A stretch of DNA of 64,000 nt from Lumbricus terrestris (lineage: Eukaryota > Annelida > Clitellata > Crassiclitellata > Lumbricidae). Shown in pieces: positions 23,785-33,612 of this stretch. Position numbers and translations under genes: made by a program. The stretch is taken from positions 41,650,699 through 41,714,698 of the forward strand of contig OX457039.1 in assembly GCA_949752735.1 (NCBI GenBank), in the 5' to 3' direction. Position 1 is the stretch's first letter. The number at the start of each line of letters is the position of its first letter. The notes under the pieces were generated by a model. That model ran no database searches, was not told where the DNA came from, and worked only from the letters and a program-made list of their open reading frames with translations.

Positions 23785-25852
23785 CATGGGCGCCCGCAGA
23801 AATTTTTGTAGTGGTGGGCAAAATTGTTTAGTAGTAAGAGCTTGAAAAATGCAAAGCTGGAAATCAAGAATACGGATATTTTTCAAAGAGGTGTCTCATG
23901 CAAATTTTACAGTTTCATTTTGTTTAAGCTTATAATTTTTAATACGCTTATTTTGTTTCATTTTCAAGTTTAGTTTTGTATGAGCTTATAATTTTTAATA
24001 CGAATAGTTTCCTTAGAAATTTGTTAAAAATCAAAAGGTAGATGTTGAAAAGTAGTTTCCTAAAGGTGCGCTATACGAGTCCATAGAATGAACGAATGAA
24101 TAAATGAACAAAAAATAGGTGTCAGTTTTCAAGGGGCAAGTGCTCCTCTAGGTGCTTCTAAAGCGCCACTCGAAAGTCAATCGCAGGGCACCAGCTTTTT
24201 CATATGTGCTACATCGAGTCAGAAGCCTATTCTAAAGAGTAGTCATAAAGGGGTCCGAGTCTTGTAGCCAGAGAGCCAGAGTAGGCTAGCTGCAAATGGA
24301 GGTGTCGTTTAGGAAGGTGGATGATCCGAGGATCAGATGAGTGTGGGACCGTGGGTACCAATTCTTTTGAACAGATCTCTTTGTCAGTTTTGGGTGTAAA
24401 TCCCAAAGCACGATAACCATCGCCCCTTATCCAAGTTTATCTACAGTTTGACCTCCCTGGATTCTGTACTTGTAGCTTGCCACACGGACAAAATGGAACC
24501 TGGCTTATAGCAGACTTGGTTTACATAATTACAATGCTGGCGAATAAGCCGATCTCCCTCATGTAATTTCAGTGTACTTTGAGAAATTTTCAAAATTTTG
24601 CATTAGTATTTAATTGTTGGCAGTTATGATTATTTACACTGCATTCCATTCAAGTAGGCCATAATCGATAGTCCTGCTGTTTGCATGGGCGCCCGCAGGA
24701 GGTTTAAAAACCAATGGTCAATGTTGCAGGTTTTAGAAAGAACTTGAACGTGCATGGCAGAAAGTTATACATGTACATGTAAGAGCATGTTTTTTTCTAT
24801 AGGAATTTCTAAACGTAGATTTATAATTTCACTGCCTGTATCATTCGTGCCATTGGGGCGTTAATGCAAAGAAATGTGTCATAGATGTGGCGAAATTCGC
24901 CTGTGTAGCTGCCGAAGTCCCCTCTTCCCCTCCTGCGCTTTCATCGGTCTTGTTTACGTGGTTGCCTGCTTAGATTTGGCGGTCATGTTCCGCCGTCGCC
25001 TGCACGTGTGCAGCGGTCCCCTCCCCTCCTCCTGCGCTTCCGCGGTCCGGACCTCTGACGTAGAAGTCCCCTTCCCCTCCTTCGCCTCCAAAGACCCGGT
25101 GCGGACCTCTGACGTATAGGCCCCTTCCCTCCTCCTTCGCCTCCAAAGACCCCGGTTCGGACCTCAGACGTCACGGTCCCATCCCCTCCTCCTGCGCATC
25201 CCCGGTTCGGACCCCTGTCTCCTCTGTCAGGTATATATAGAAGCGCTGCCTACATGCAGCAGTGAGTTCGTCCGAGAGTCAGTTGGTGAGCCGCATCATG
25301 ATCAGTCCGTCGTCAGCAGTCGTCGTCGCAGTCGGGTGGAGTCGTCGCAGCAGGGAGATCGTCGCAGTCCGTCGTCAGCAGCAGCAGCAGTTGGAGACGC
25401 AACACGTCGTCTACCGCTTCCGCTAGTAGTGCCCGCGTCCGTCGCAGTGGGGCGCCCCGAAGTCAGCCATTGCTGTGGGAACCGCCATTTTGGTACATGC
25501 CGGGTTTCGACCGCTTGCTGTGTGTTTCCTGTGTACCTGCGGTTGAGGTGTGGAAGTTCGATTGCTGCAATAAATCGACAGAAAATATCTGGTGTCTTCG
25601 TGTCTTCGTACGGTAGGGGGAGCACTGTTAAGCCCTTCGAAAGACGACGGAGGCCGGACTTGCGCCCATCTGGAGCGACACGCAAGCCTTACCACCTGGT
25701 GGGAGAGATTGGCATATTGGCATCCCCCTCCCTCCCAGCCGCTGGTCGCGGGCGGTTTTCCGTTACATAAACCCAAAAGTAGTAGTTAAAACATAGGTGC
25801 CAATTTTCCCCAGGGGCAAGTGCCCCCTTGCCCCTATGCGCGGGCGCCCATG
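23785..25852. mobile_element. CATGGGCGCCCGCA-family composite, copy-1-specific
   Basis: Left ends CATGGGCGCCCGCAG occur at 23785 and again at 24684; a single right end GCGGGCGCCCATG finishes at 25852. The second segmental copy has the empty site (CCGGCAAACGTGG near 39815), and CAAA flanks both sides here, suggesting a 4-bp duplication. The structure is two nested or tandem family members, the second interrupted by an LTR-like insertion at 24877-25767. Confidence 0.75.
24877..25767 (+). mobile_element. Probable solo LTR inside the CATGGGCG element
   Basis: Starts TGTCATAGATGTGG and ends TTCCGTTACA (TG...CA type). It contains a TATA-like GTATATATAG at 25231-25240, an AATAAA at 25569-25574, and a GC-rich tandem array (about 60-bp units, 25020-25215) with repeated GGACCTCTGACGT. 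It disrupts a sequence continuous in related elements (57860-57900). No internal coding region and no clear target-site duplication. The alternative is an unrelated GC-rich insertion. Confidence 0.6.
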
Positions 25853-26215
25853 GACAAACGTAGTATGATTAGATTAAGTAATGAGCGGATGATCACAAGC
25901 AGAGCCGCTGAGAGGTTGGGATGCCAGGGGCCAGGCGACTTTTAGGAGACTGTGATAGGTAGATATTTGGATTTTTTTAAAATTTATGCCTTTTTAAGTT
26001 GAATATCGCATAATTAATTCTTATAATAAGTTTAAACTTCAGGCTAGTAACGGAATAAAATAATATTTCATACATCAATTTAAAATTGAAGGTTGCAATT
26101 ACACTTTTATCACTTCAATTTGCTTATAAATTTATAATTTCTCATTAGTCTCCAGTTTATGGCCTAGTGACTGCTCTGCCTAGGGGTCCGTAATATGTCA
26201 CGGCTGACAAGTGAC

Positions 26216-26796
26216 AACTTCTCGGGGCAAATTTAAATAATAATCATAATAATAACAGAGCTGCTGGGATCGGCTTCTGATCCAGATGGATATAAGGCTG
26301 AAATCAGCCGTTGCGCTGTCGTTTTGGTCAACCAAGTTGAATCTCGGAATATCTGAATAAAGGTTCCCGGACAATTCGGAGACAGACAATTCGGACCCGG
26401 ACAATTCGGAGACGGACAATCGGAGTGCATAATAATAATAATATATTATAAAAATTTTGCACTCCTAAGAGACGCTTACGGGGACGAAACTTTTATTTAT
26501 CATTGGCATAAAATAATTATATGGCACCAAGCAAATGCTGTCTGATCTTCTAAAATTGGTTAAATAACTGAAAATCAGAAACTGAAATCAGTAGGCCTAG
26601 TTATATGCAGAAAATTATCAACTTATAGGCTATTCATTTAGATCAATGTAATTTTCATACCTTTATGGGCCCATGGTTTTATGCCCGCTAGTCAAGTGTC
26701 AAATTATTATTAGTTTGGACAGTAATACATTGTGGGTTAGAAAAATCTGACCTCAAAGTGGAAGTACCATCACGAATGTTGGCTGCTAAGAATTGT
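26216..26796. other. Start of the spacer between segmental copies
   Basis: After the right duplication edge the sequence passes into the second RT relic (RT code begins about 26255) and its interrupting array element. No host gene is seen. Confidence 0.4.
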
Positions 26797-27660
26797 TCGG
26801 TCCGAATTGTCCGGTGCGAATTGTCCGGTCCGAATTGTCCGGTGCGAATTGTCCGGTCCGAATTGTCCGGTCCGAATTGTCCGTCGACGAATTGTCCGGA
26901 CTCCAGCCAGGCTGGTCGCGGTTAGTAGTCCTCATTCAGCCGACTGGTTGACCGCGCTCCCGATTGCCGCGTGTGGCCTCGCCTTGGATAATAAGGCGGT
27001 CCGAGTTGCGGTGCAATTGAGGTTGGGAACTTATGCGGTCCTCACACATGTCACTGTGGCGCTGGAGTTGGCCCGGAGGGCCACCATTGCCCCGTTTGTA
27101 GGAGGGGCTTTATGATGGTCCTTGCGCCACCACGTCATAACCGACATCATCTGGCGCGCCCTCCTCAAAGCAGATATTCAGAGATTCAAGGAATTCGCGG
27201 GTCTATTAATTTTAGATCTGACGGCAAAGGCCCGACGGGGCAACCCAAATGCCCTGGTCAAAGGGGAGGTATAATTGGCGTGGGACGCCACGATTGTGCA
27301 TACTTGTGCTGCCTCGTACATCACTCAAGTTGACTCAACCGGCCAATCTGGTCGGACCGGCATCAGTGCAGGCAGCCAACGGTGCCAACCGCGATACCCA
27401 GAAATACGTATATCTCCCGCTTCTTAATTCTTCCAACCAGTGGCCATGGAGACCCTGGGTCTGTTTGATCTATCAGCCTTGGAATTCATCAACGAAATCC
27501 GCAAACGTATTCGTCCATTATTGGCGACAGACGCGAAGCAACTTTTCTTTTCCAGCGCCTGTCTGTCAACATTCAGCGTTATACCGTGGTCGCCTTTAAA
27601 GGAGCTTTCTCTTCAAACCCTGAAGACGAGGCCTGGCCATCCTGGACTAGTTTTTAAATA
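26255..27660 (+). pseudogene. Reverse-transcriptase C-terminal region, decayed copy 2
   Basis: Frame segments read ISRCAVVLVNQ before an insertion (26337-26906) and resume with RLVAVSSPHSADWLTALPIA, ACGLALDNKAVRVAV, LNDIIWRALLKADI and, at the end, ETLGLFDLSALEFINEIRKR with VIPWSPLKE. Order and motifs match the 3' part of retroelement polyproteins with an endonuclease-like C-terminus. Several frameshifts; not functional. The 3' block shared with copy 1 follows at 27776. Confidence 0.7.
26337..26906. mobile_element. Foldback-like element bounded by inverted short-repeat arrays
   Basis: It interrupts the RT relic exactly where copy 1 is continuous (GGTCAACCAAGCCAGG). The left side carries about four GGACAATTCGGA units (26367-26424); the right side carries about seven inverted TCCGAATTGTCC units (26790-26900). 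The middle is A/T-rich with no coding. Ends built of inverted tandem arrays recall foldback-type transposons; the family is not assigned. Confidence 0.7.
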
Positions 27661-27775
27661 GTATAGTTAGCAATGAAGTCCCTAAGGGATTCTAAAGACC
27701 TCGAAAAATTATTATTATTATTATTTTATTTATATTTTATTTATTTATTTTTTGTAATTATTATTGTTATTTCTT

Positions 27776-27893
27776 TATTGAACAATCCGGTTGACAGACC
27801 GCAACCGGTTACAGCGAAGGCCTACAGTTACGGCGTACGCAATTGAAACAATTAACAGGAACACATGCATGGTGCGTCTCCTATATAGTGCTT
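27776..27893 (+). repeat. 3' block of the RT element, copy 2
   Basis: Nearly identical to 12551-12672 and again downstream of an RT relic. Here a run of T/A-rich sequence (27700-27775) separates it from the coding relic. Confidence 0.75.
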
Positions 27894-28290
27894 TAAAAAA
27901 ATACTTACTAGCCCCAGTTATTTTTCCATAATTCTCACACTGATAACAACACACAAATTGCCTTCTAAGTGAAAATGGCAAATCTTTACTAATTTTGAGG
28001 TGCTGAACACGAATATGATAGTAAAATTTGTCGATTGGCTCTAGTTTAGGAGAGACAGAGATGGTTACGTACAAATGTCTCAGTACACATTGAATCGGCC
28101 TGTATACATTATGTGGGTAACCATAAATTTCTCAACGCTGTATTTCAAACTACATGTACATAATAGCAGCACACAATTATCTGACATATTGCATCCCTCT
28201 GCCATGCACCCCCTCCCTCGTGTGCAAGAAATTTTCCAAAGTACATGTAGCTGAAAGACGAGAAACTGGCCAATGCCCTTTGATATTCCA

Positions 28291-29628
28291 ATTGCTTGGA
28301 GAGAACCAATCAATCACACGAAATGACTGCTACTTCTGCATGGTTCCACCTCCTTCTGCAGGCATGACAAGGAAAGAGAAGGGGCCAGTAGCTTACCCAA
28401 ATATCCCATCTGCAATCCGGCCCGTTCCACAGGCAAAGGAATTCCCGTTCCGGATCCACGGAAAGGATTTTTCATCGATTCAGACGATGAGGAGAGAAGC
28501 AAAGTGACTTCAGGTTCTCCGCAGCCTTCGACCCACACAATCTCACCCAGGATGAACTGAACGATCTTGATCGTGACCTGGACATATATCCAAGACCAAG
28601 TCAGAGTTACTTAGATGAAAAATTAAAAGAAAGGAATCGTCTCCAGGAAAGTGCTTGAGTGACATCGTCATGGGCAGTTTGAGGATAATTTCACCAAGGA
28701 AGATGACCTTGTCTTCTGCACCAATGTAGATTGTCTTTTGAATGCCCTCAGAATCAAACATGACCTTCAAGAATGAAGACTACTCAAAGTACTCATAGAC
28801 TCCATGAAATTGAGTCTCAAAAAGGTGTTGCATTGATTAAAACCAATATCCATCCAATCTGTTCGGACATGCTGTCCATATGAAGGAAAACTACGACAAC
28901 CTAAAACACCTGTTGAATTCTGTTCACTAGAGCAGGTATGGATGGCATCTCTGTAGTGACTTGAAGGTTTACTGACTGTCTTGGTGAGTCTGCAGCTTGG
29001 TTATACAAAATATTGTTCCAGCAAGGACTTCACACTAAGTGTGGAGAAACTGGCCTGAGAAGAAATCTCTGGGCGTCAGTATGAAGTAGGCTATGTGCAA
29101 CACCTAGCAAAAGTTGAAACCCAGAAAATCCTGCTAGCCTACTGTCGCTACACATCAAACTCAGTGTGATGAAGAACGTCATAAAATTCATGCACCGGAC
29201 TGGATCAGCTTTCCAATACTTGGCTGTCAAATTCCCTGGCGAAACAAACATTAAAGAGGAAATTTTTGGAGGGTACTTAGATCAGTCAGCCATCCAGAGA
29301 TGAAATGTTCGACAACCTGCTTCAGGGTGACGAGAAACAAGCTTGGGACGCATTTCATTTGGTGGTAACTAACTTCCTCTGGGATGCCAGGACAGAAAAC
29401 CACAAGGATTTGGTTGAGGACATGTTGTCTATGATTCCATGTAGCCTATCGCAAATTTGGCTACGATGTGTCTTAAAGATCCACTTCTCCAATCTCACTT
29501 GGAGTTTCTACCCGACAACTGCGGCATGGATATAATGACTGTTGAGGACGGTGCACGAATTCAAGAAAACATTGCAGCCATGGAAGAACGATATCAGGAA
29601 ACTTCCATGTTGGGTGGCTATAGGTCTA
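28291..29628 (+). pseudogene. Decayed member of a widespread uncharacterised protein family
   Basis: Pieces in different plus frames read NDCYFCMV...VAYPNIPSAIRPVP, FDPHNLTQDELNDLDRDLDI, HMKENYDNL, LQGDEKQAWDAFHLV and ENHKDLVEDML, then LKDPLLQSHLEFLPDNCG. From memory this order (CYFC, YPNIPSAIRPVP, LKIHFLHSHLDFFP) belongs to a multicopy family common in invertebrate and fish genomes, probably transposon-derived; function unknown. Many stops and frameshifts. A tRNA-SINE follows at once. Confidence 0.6.
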
Positions 29629-29636
29629 TACTATGT

Positions 29637-29835
29637 GGGGCGCGGTGGTGTAGGGGTATTTTCGGTGCCTTGGAGTCGAAAGGTTTTGGGTGTCAATCCA
29701 CCTCACCACCGCGAAGGGACCCTGAGCAAGTATACTTCACTCGCAATTGTTCATGCACGTCATGAAACTGCGATTTAGTGTCCGCGCTGTAATCGGGAGC
29801 GCTTCGGACTAGATATTTTTAAAGAGGCGGTATAG
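29637..29835 (+). mobile_element. tRNA-derived SINE, full-length copy
   Basis: The head GGGGCGCGGTGGTGTAGGGG resembles a tRNA A box; the B-box region (GGTGTCAATCC) has drifted. The middle AGGGACCCTGAGCAAGTA and the tail region GTGTCCGCGCTGTAATCGGG match the SINE at 36439. Confidence 0.75.
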
Positions 29836-30236
29836 CAAGTGTTCATACATACATATAGGCCTACTTGCATGCTCGCCAGACCTAATCCTGAGCAGTCATA
29901 CAGGAGAAAATGTGAAGTAGAAGCGAAAATTTACTGGTACAAATGTTATATGTATGCATTGTTCTATTTATAGAAACTCTTGACGATTTCAGAGAAACTG
30001 GAGCCAATTCTTTAATTTCATTGTCATATTCGTGTCCAGCACCCTAAAATCTGTAAGAAATTGCAAATTTCATGTCAGAGGCAAAACTTTTATGAAAATT
30101 TGTTGTCCAGTAGAATTGTGCAAGCGTCAATAAACAAGACACCTGAACAGTGCTACAATCATCAAGACTGTGTAACTGGCTAATTAACTATTGTAGCAGA
30201 GATTCAGAAGAACTTTTGCAAGACCTTGGGTACCAT

Positions 30237-31800
30237 CACTGGCGTAGCTATCATGTGTGCAATGTGTGCAAAGCACACGGACCCACAACCTCCAGAGGCC
30301 AACAGAGATTGTTCAATTATTAACCTAACCTGTAATTAGTGATTCACATTATTTTGCTCAATTATTAACCTAACCTATAATTAGTGATTCGCATTATTTT
30401 GCGAATAAATATAGTTTCTGTGAATACACTTGCATTACTTCGTTAAATTGCAAGATGACTTCAGTGTCTGTGAACATAGGCTTACAGGACATTATTTTCG
30501 GCAGTGGGGGAGGGGGGCAAAAAAAAATTTTGCCCGAAAAATCTGACGACCTTTTTTTTAGTCATCCGCCCAAAATTCTTAGGGTATTCCCGTCCGATAA
30601 ATCTGACGACTTTTTTACCCCTGCGTGCCCGAAAAAAATCCTCCCGTACCTGTTTTGCCCCAAAAAAATTTCGAATTTTTTTTGCCCGTCCATGCCTCTT
30701 TTGCCCCAAAAACACATTTGCCAGAAATTTGGGGGCATTTGCCCCCCCTCTGGACCCACGCCTCGTAAGCCTATTCCTGTGAACTATAATAAGAATCGGT
30801 CTAACACGGTTTTAAGTTGAGAACATGAAATGAATCATACCGGCATAAGATTTTCATTTCGCCGATTCACCTTGCTATGCAAATGGAAAGGGCGTGCCTA
30901 TGCGGTCTGGGATTAGTGTAATAATAAATTATGATATATAATTATATCCGTCAAGCCTATCTGTCACGTTCGAGTATTGCAATTAAACGGGGCACCGCAG
31001 GAACCTCATACTTGTCACAGGCATGCTCGACTGCTCGCATAATCCGGTCATTTACTGGATAGTAATGGTAGCGGTATTAACTTGACATCTCCCTCAACCA
31101 GGATGGTAATTTCCGGGGTTTTTAGGTGGTTCTACCATAGCTAGTCTTTCTTAGGGTCACATAGTTAAATCTTCTTTTCACTTTTTGGGAACCCAACTCC
31201 ACGTGGGTCAGAGTCTGACCCCAATTATTTTTCTACAATTCTCATACTCCTCTCAACTTCTTTCGGCTCTCACTCCAAAATGAGAGGGATACTAAATTGA
31301 GCACGTGGGGATCATGGTCCTAGGGAATCACGTATTTGTCCCTGTTTTTTCAATTGCAAGGAATATTGATAAAACTTATTAGGTCTGCTCCGAAGAAATT
31401 GATGATTGTGTTGTTTTTGGTGTGCAAGTTGCCAATAATGGACCAGAATTTATAAAATTCATGATTGACAAGTTTTGATGAACAAAATGCTAGAAAAACT
31501 CTATGATGTTTTATGAAGGCCTACTAGTTGACCTACTAAAAATAAATGGATAAGTCTGCAACGTGATAGATTTTAAAATCGACTGAGAAATCACTGAGGT
31601 TAACATAACACGTCAATTTATGTGTCTCATTTGTGTTTATTCTGGGAGTTGTATTGCATGTGCTAGGTTTAATAGTTAATGTCATCGATTAGTTTTGGTG
31701 ATCTTAATTGCACGAACGCAACGATACCGGCGTTACAGGGCCAAACAGGGCCCACACGGAACCTCTTCACACGGGACCATGAAAGCTAGCTACGCCACTG
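30237..31800 (-). mobile_element. hAT-type element, reverse copy, perfect 8-bp TSD
   Basis: Reverse-orientation relative of 20302-21541: starts CACTGGCGTAGCTATCATG and ends GCTAGCTACGCCACTG. The exact duplication GGTACCAT lies at 30229-30236 and 31801-31808. A second element is nested at 30476-30776. No transposase frame. Confidence 0.92.
30476..30776. mobile_element. 301-bp element nested in hAT, 8-bp TSD
   Basis: Terminal inverted repeats ATAGGCTTAC and GTAAGCCTAT; exact duplication CTGTGAAC at 30468-30475 and 30777-30784. The related hAT at 20302 gives the uninterrupted sequence. The interior has CCCGAAAAATCTGACGACC with T-runs and GTCATCCGCC modules found in several other elements. Confidence 0.88.
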
Positions 31801-32144
31801 GGTACCATCATGTCGATCTATAGGGCCAATAACGTCAACAACTCATTAGATGCTGTTTGCTGATTGACACAATTCTGAATAAGTACGGACAGTGAAGACC
31901 GCTTTACAAAACAATGCAGTGAATGCACCGAGGTGAAAGGATGTCCGCTGGTAGGCTATATATCTATAGAGAAAATTACCCATCAAATCTGACCAGTGAC
32001 TTCTATAGCGCCATTTTACTAATGTAAGAGACATCAGTCGATGGCTGCTGCAAATGAAAACATCGCATTAGGATGTCTCACGATAGCATAGTCTGTTATG
32101 AGGCTAGCAACACACTCACTCTTGACTCTACTGTCTACACGGCA

Positions 32145-32490
32145 TGGCGGGGCTAGGATTTCAGTTTTGGGGGCTGAATTTGCGGTCGAAAATTTTCCGT
32201 TTCGGTCGTCAAAATTTCTGACGACTTTTTTTAGTCATCGGCCAACGACCAAAATCTGACGAAAATTTTCCATTTCAGCCGCCAAAATTTCTGACGACCT
32301 TTTTTTAGTCGTCAGGCCGAAATCTTGAAAAATGGGTCCTTTTCACGTCCGCCAAACCTCGCGCGTATTATTTGGGGTGGGGGGCTAAAGGGGGTTAATC
32401 GTGCAAATATTTTATTTATACATGGTAAAAAAAGGTTAGCCTTTTTTAGGAGAGCTTAGTCCCCTTCACTTCCCCCCAGCGTCGCTACTG
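32145..32490. mobile_element. CAGNGGCG-type element, copy-2-specific, decayed ends
   Basis: Runs from GGCGGGGCTAGGATTTCAG to CCCCCAGCGTCGCTACTG, degenerate inverted ends. The interior has two TTTCTGACGAC / TTTTTTTAGTC modules (32217-32240 and 32290-32315). Segmental copy 1 lacks it near 15045. Confidence 0.6.
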
Positions 32491-32999
32491 ATCAACATTT
32501 CAAAAGGTTCTGCGTATTCCACAATAATTAGGCCTATGCAAGAATACAGGTGTCTGTGCCGTAACAAAAGAAATTAGCTGTAGGCTCTATCGGTCTTACG
32601 TATGCCTAGTTGAATTCGCATGTGGGCCCGTTGGGACGGTGCAAAAAGACAGAATTGCAGAAAAGAAAGTCCTTCACACAAATCTATCATTCTAATATGA
32701 AAGAAAGTGTCAACCTTCTTCAGAGCTTCTGCACTTCCACCAAGAACGCACGGTGTGTCCTGCAATAATTATTGGACCCAAAGGGTTTACAGATATTCGA
32801 TGGGGGAAAGGGGTGGGGAGGAAACAGAACATCCTGGACGTGGTTGACGGTCGTTGCGAGGACATACATTGCCATTCTGTTCTAGATTCCAAAAACGATG
32901 GGCTGCATGGCAGCAGGCAGGTCTGTTGGTTCATTTATCCAATCGAGAACCTGTCATTCATCAATGTTGGATAATTGGATTTTGAACGGGTAAGCCTAC

Positions 33000-33290
33000 A
33001 ACCAATCTAATCTAATCTAATCTAAACTAATTTAATCTAATATAACATTTGTAAAGCGCTTCTCACAGCAGAACTATTCAGAAGCGCTCTCGGCGTGACA
33101 GGCCCACGAAAAGAGAAAGGTCTTCAAGCAGCGAAAAGATGCAGGTGAATTCCCCATCAGAATCCTGGGTGCTAGGAATTCCAGAGGGAAGGTGACTAAA
33201 CATTGAGGGACCCACAATAGCAAAAGCCCGATGGTGGCAAGTAACAAACCGATGGGATGACACGTCAATGTGACGTCATGCATCAATACT
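33000..33290 (-). mobile_element. CR1/L2-like LINE 3' end with (TTAGA)n tail, copy-2-specific
   Basis: The minus strand encodes a FAIVGPSMFSHLPSGIPS segment in the expected RT C-terminal place and ends in a pentanucleotide array (plus-strand CTAAT repeats, 33003-33048). Absent from copy 1 at about 15675. Confidence 0.65.
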
Positions 33291-33612
33291 TAGATTGTTC
33301 GGCCAATCTATGAAAGAAGTTCGTGTGACCAGTAGATAGATTAGTGTGTAAGAACACACGACATATTCATGATACGCGACACAAAGTTTATGCATTTTCA
33401 TAAAGATTATTGAACACGCACTTTAGCTATAGGTAGGCCTATTTAGTGACCGACTTATCATCCAACAGCGAATTCGACCTTCTAACAGATTGTCGCTGAT
33501 CATATAGTTGTTGGTAACTACTGTTTGTTTCGTTTAGGTTAGTCGCAGGAACTTTACTTGGAATATGCAGCTGCAGAACCAAACATTTGGATGTGCATCG
33601 TGGAATTGGATG

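Larger units (their letters stand above)
14938..26215. repeat. Segmental duplication, copy 1 (TCAF/M60 locus)
   Basis: Colinear with 32045-40186. The left edge is about GACAAATGAAAGCATCGCAT; the right edge is at GTCACGGCTGACAAG...ACAACT. Similarity covers the coding exons, introns and flanks and is interrupted by insertions private to one copy. Private here: 15719-15985, 18610-18905, about 19466-21549 and 23785-25852. Confidence 0.9.

Noticed and set aside
23785..24683. A complete single CATGGGCG element of 2 kb with host gene cargo
   Set aside because: A second left end at 24684 and no coding frame indicate nested or tandem elements rather than cargo capture.
25302..25789. Arg/Ser-rich frames up to 144 codons
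   Set aside because: Fall in the GC-rich LTR-like insertion and overlap on both strands; better explained as regulatory or R-U5-like sequence.
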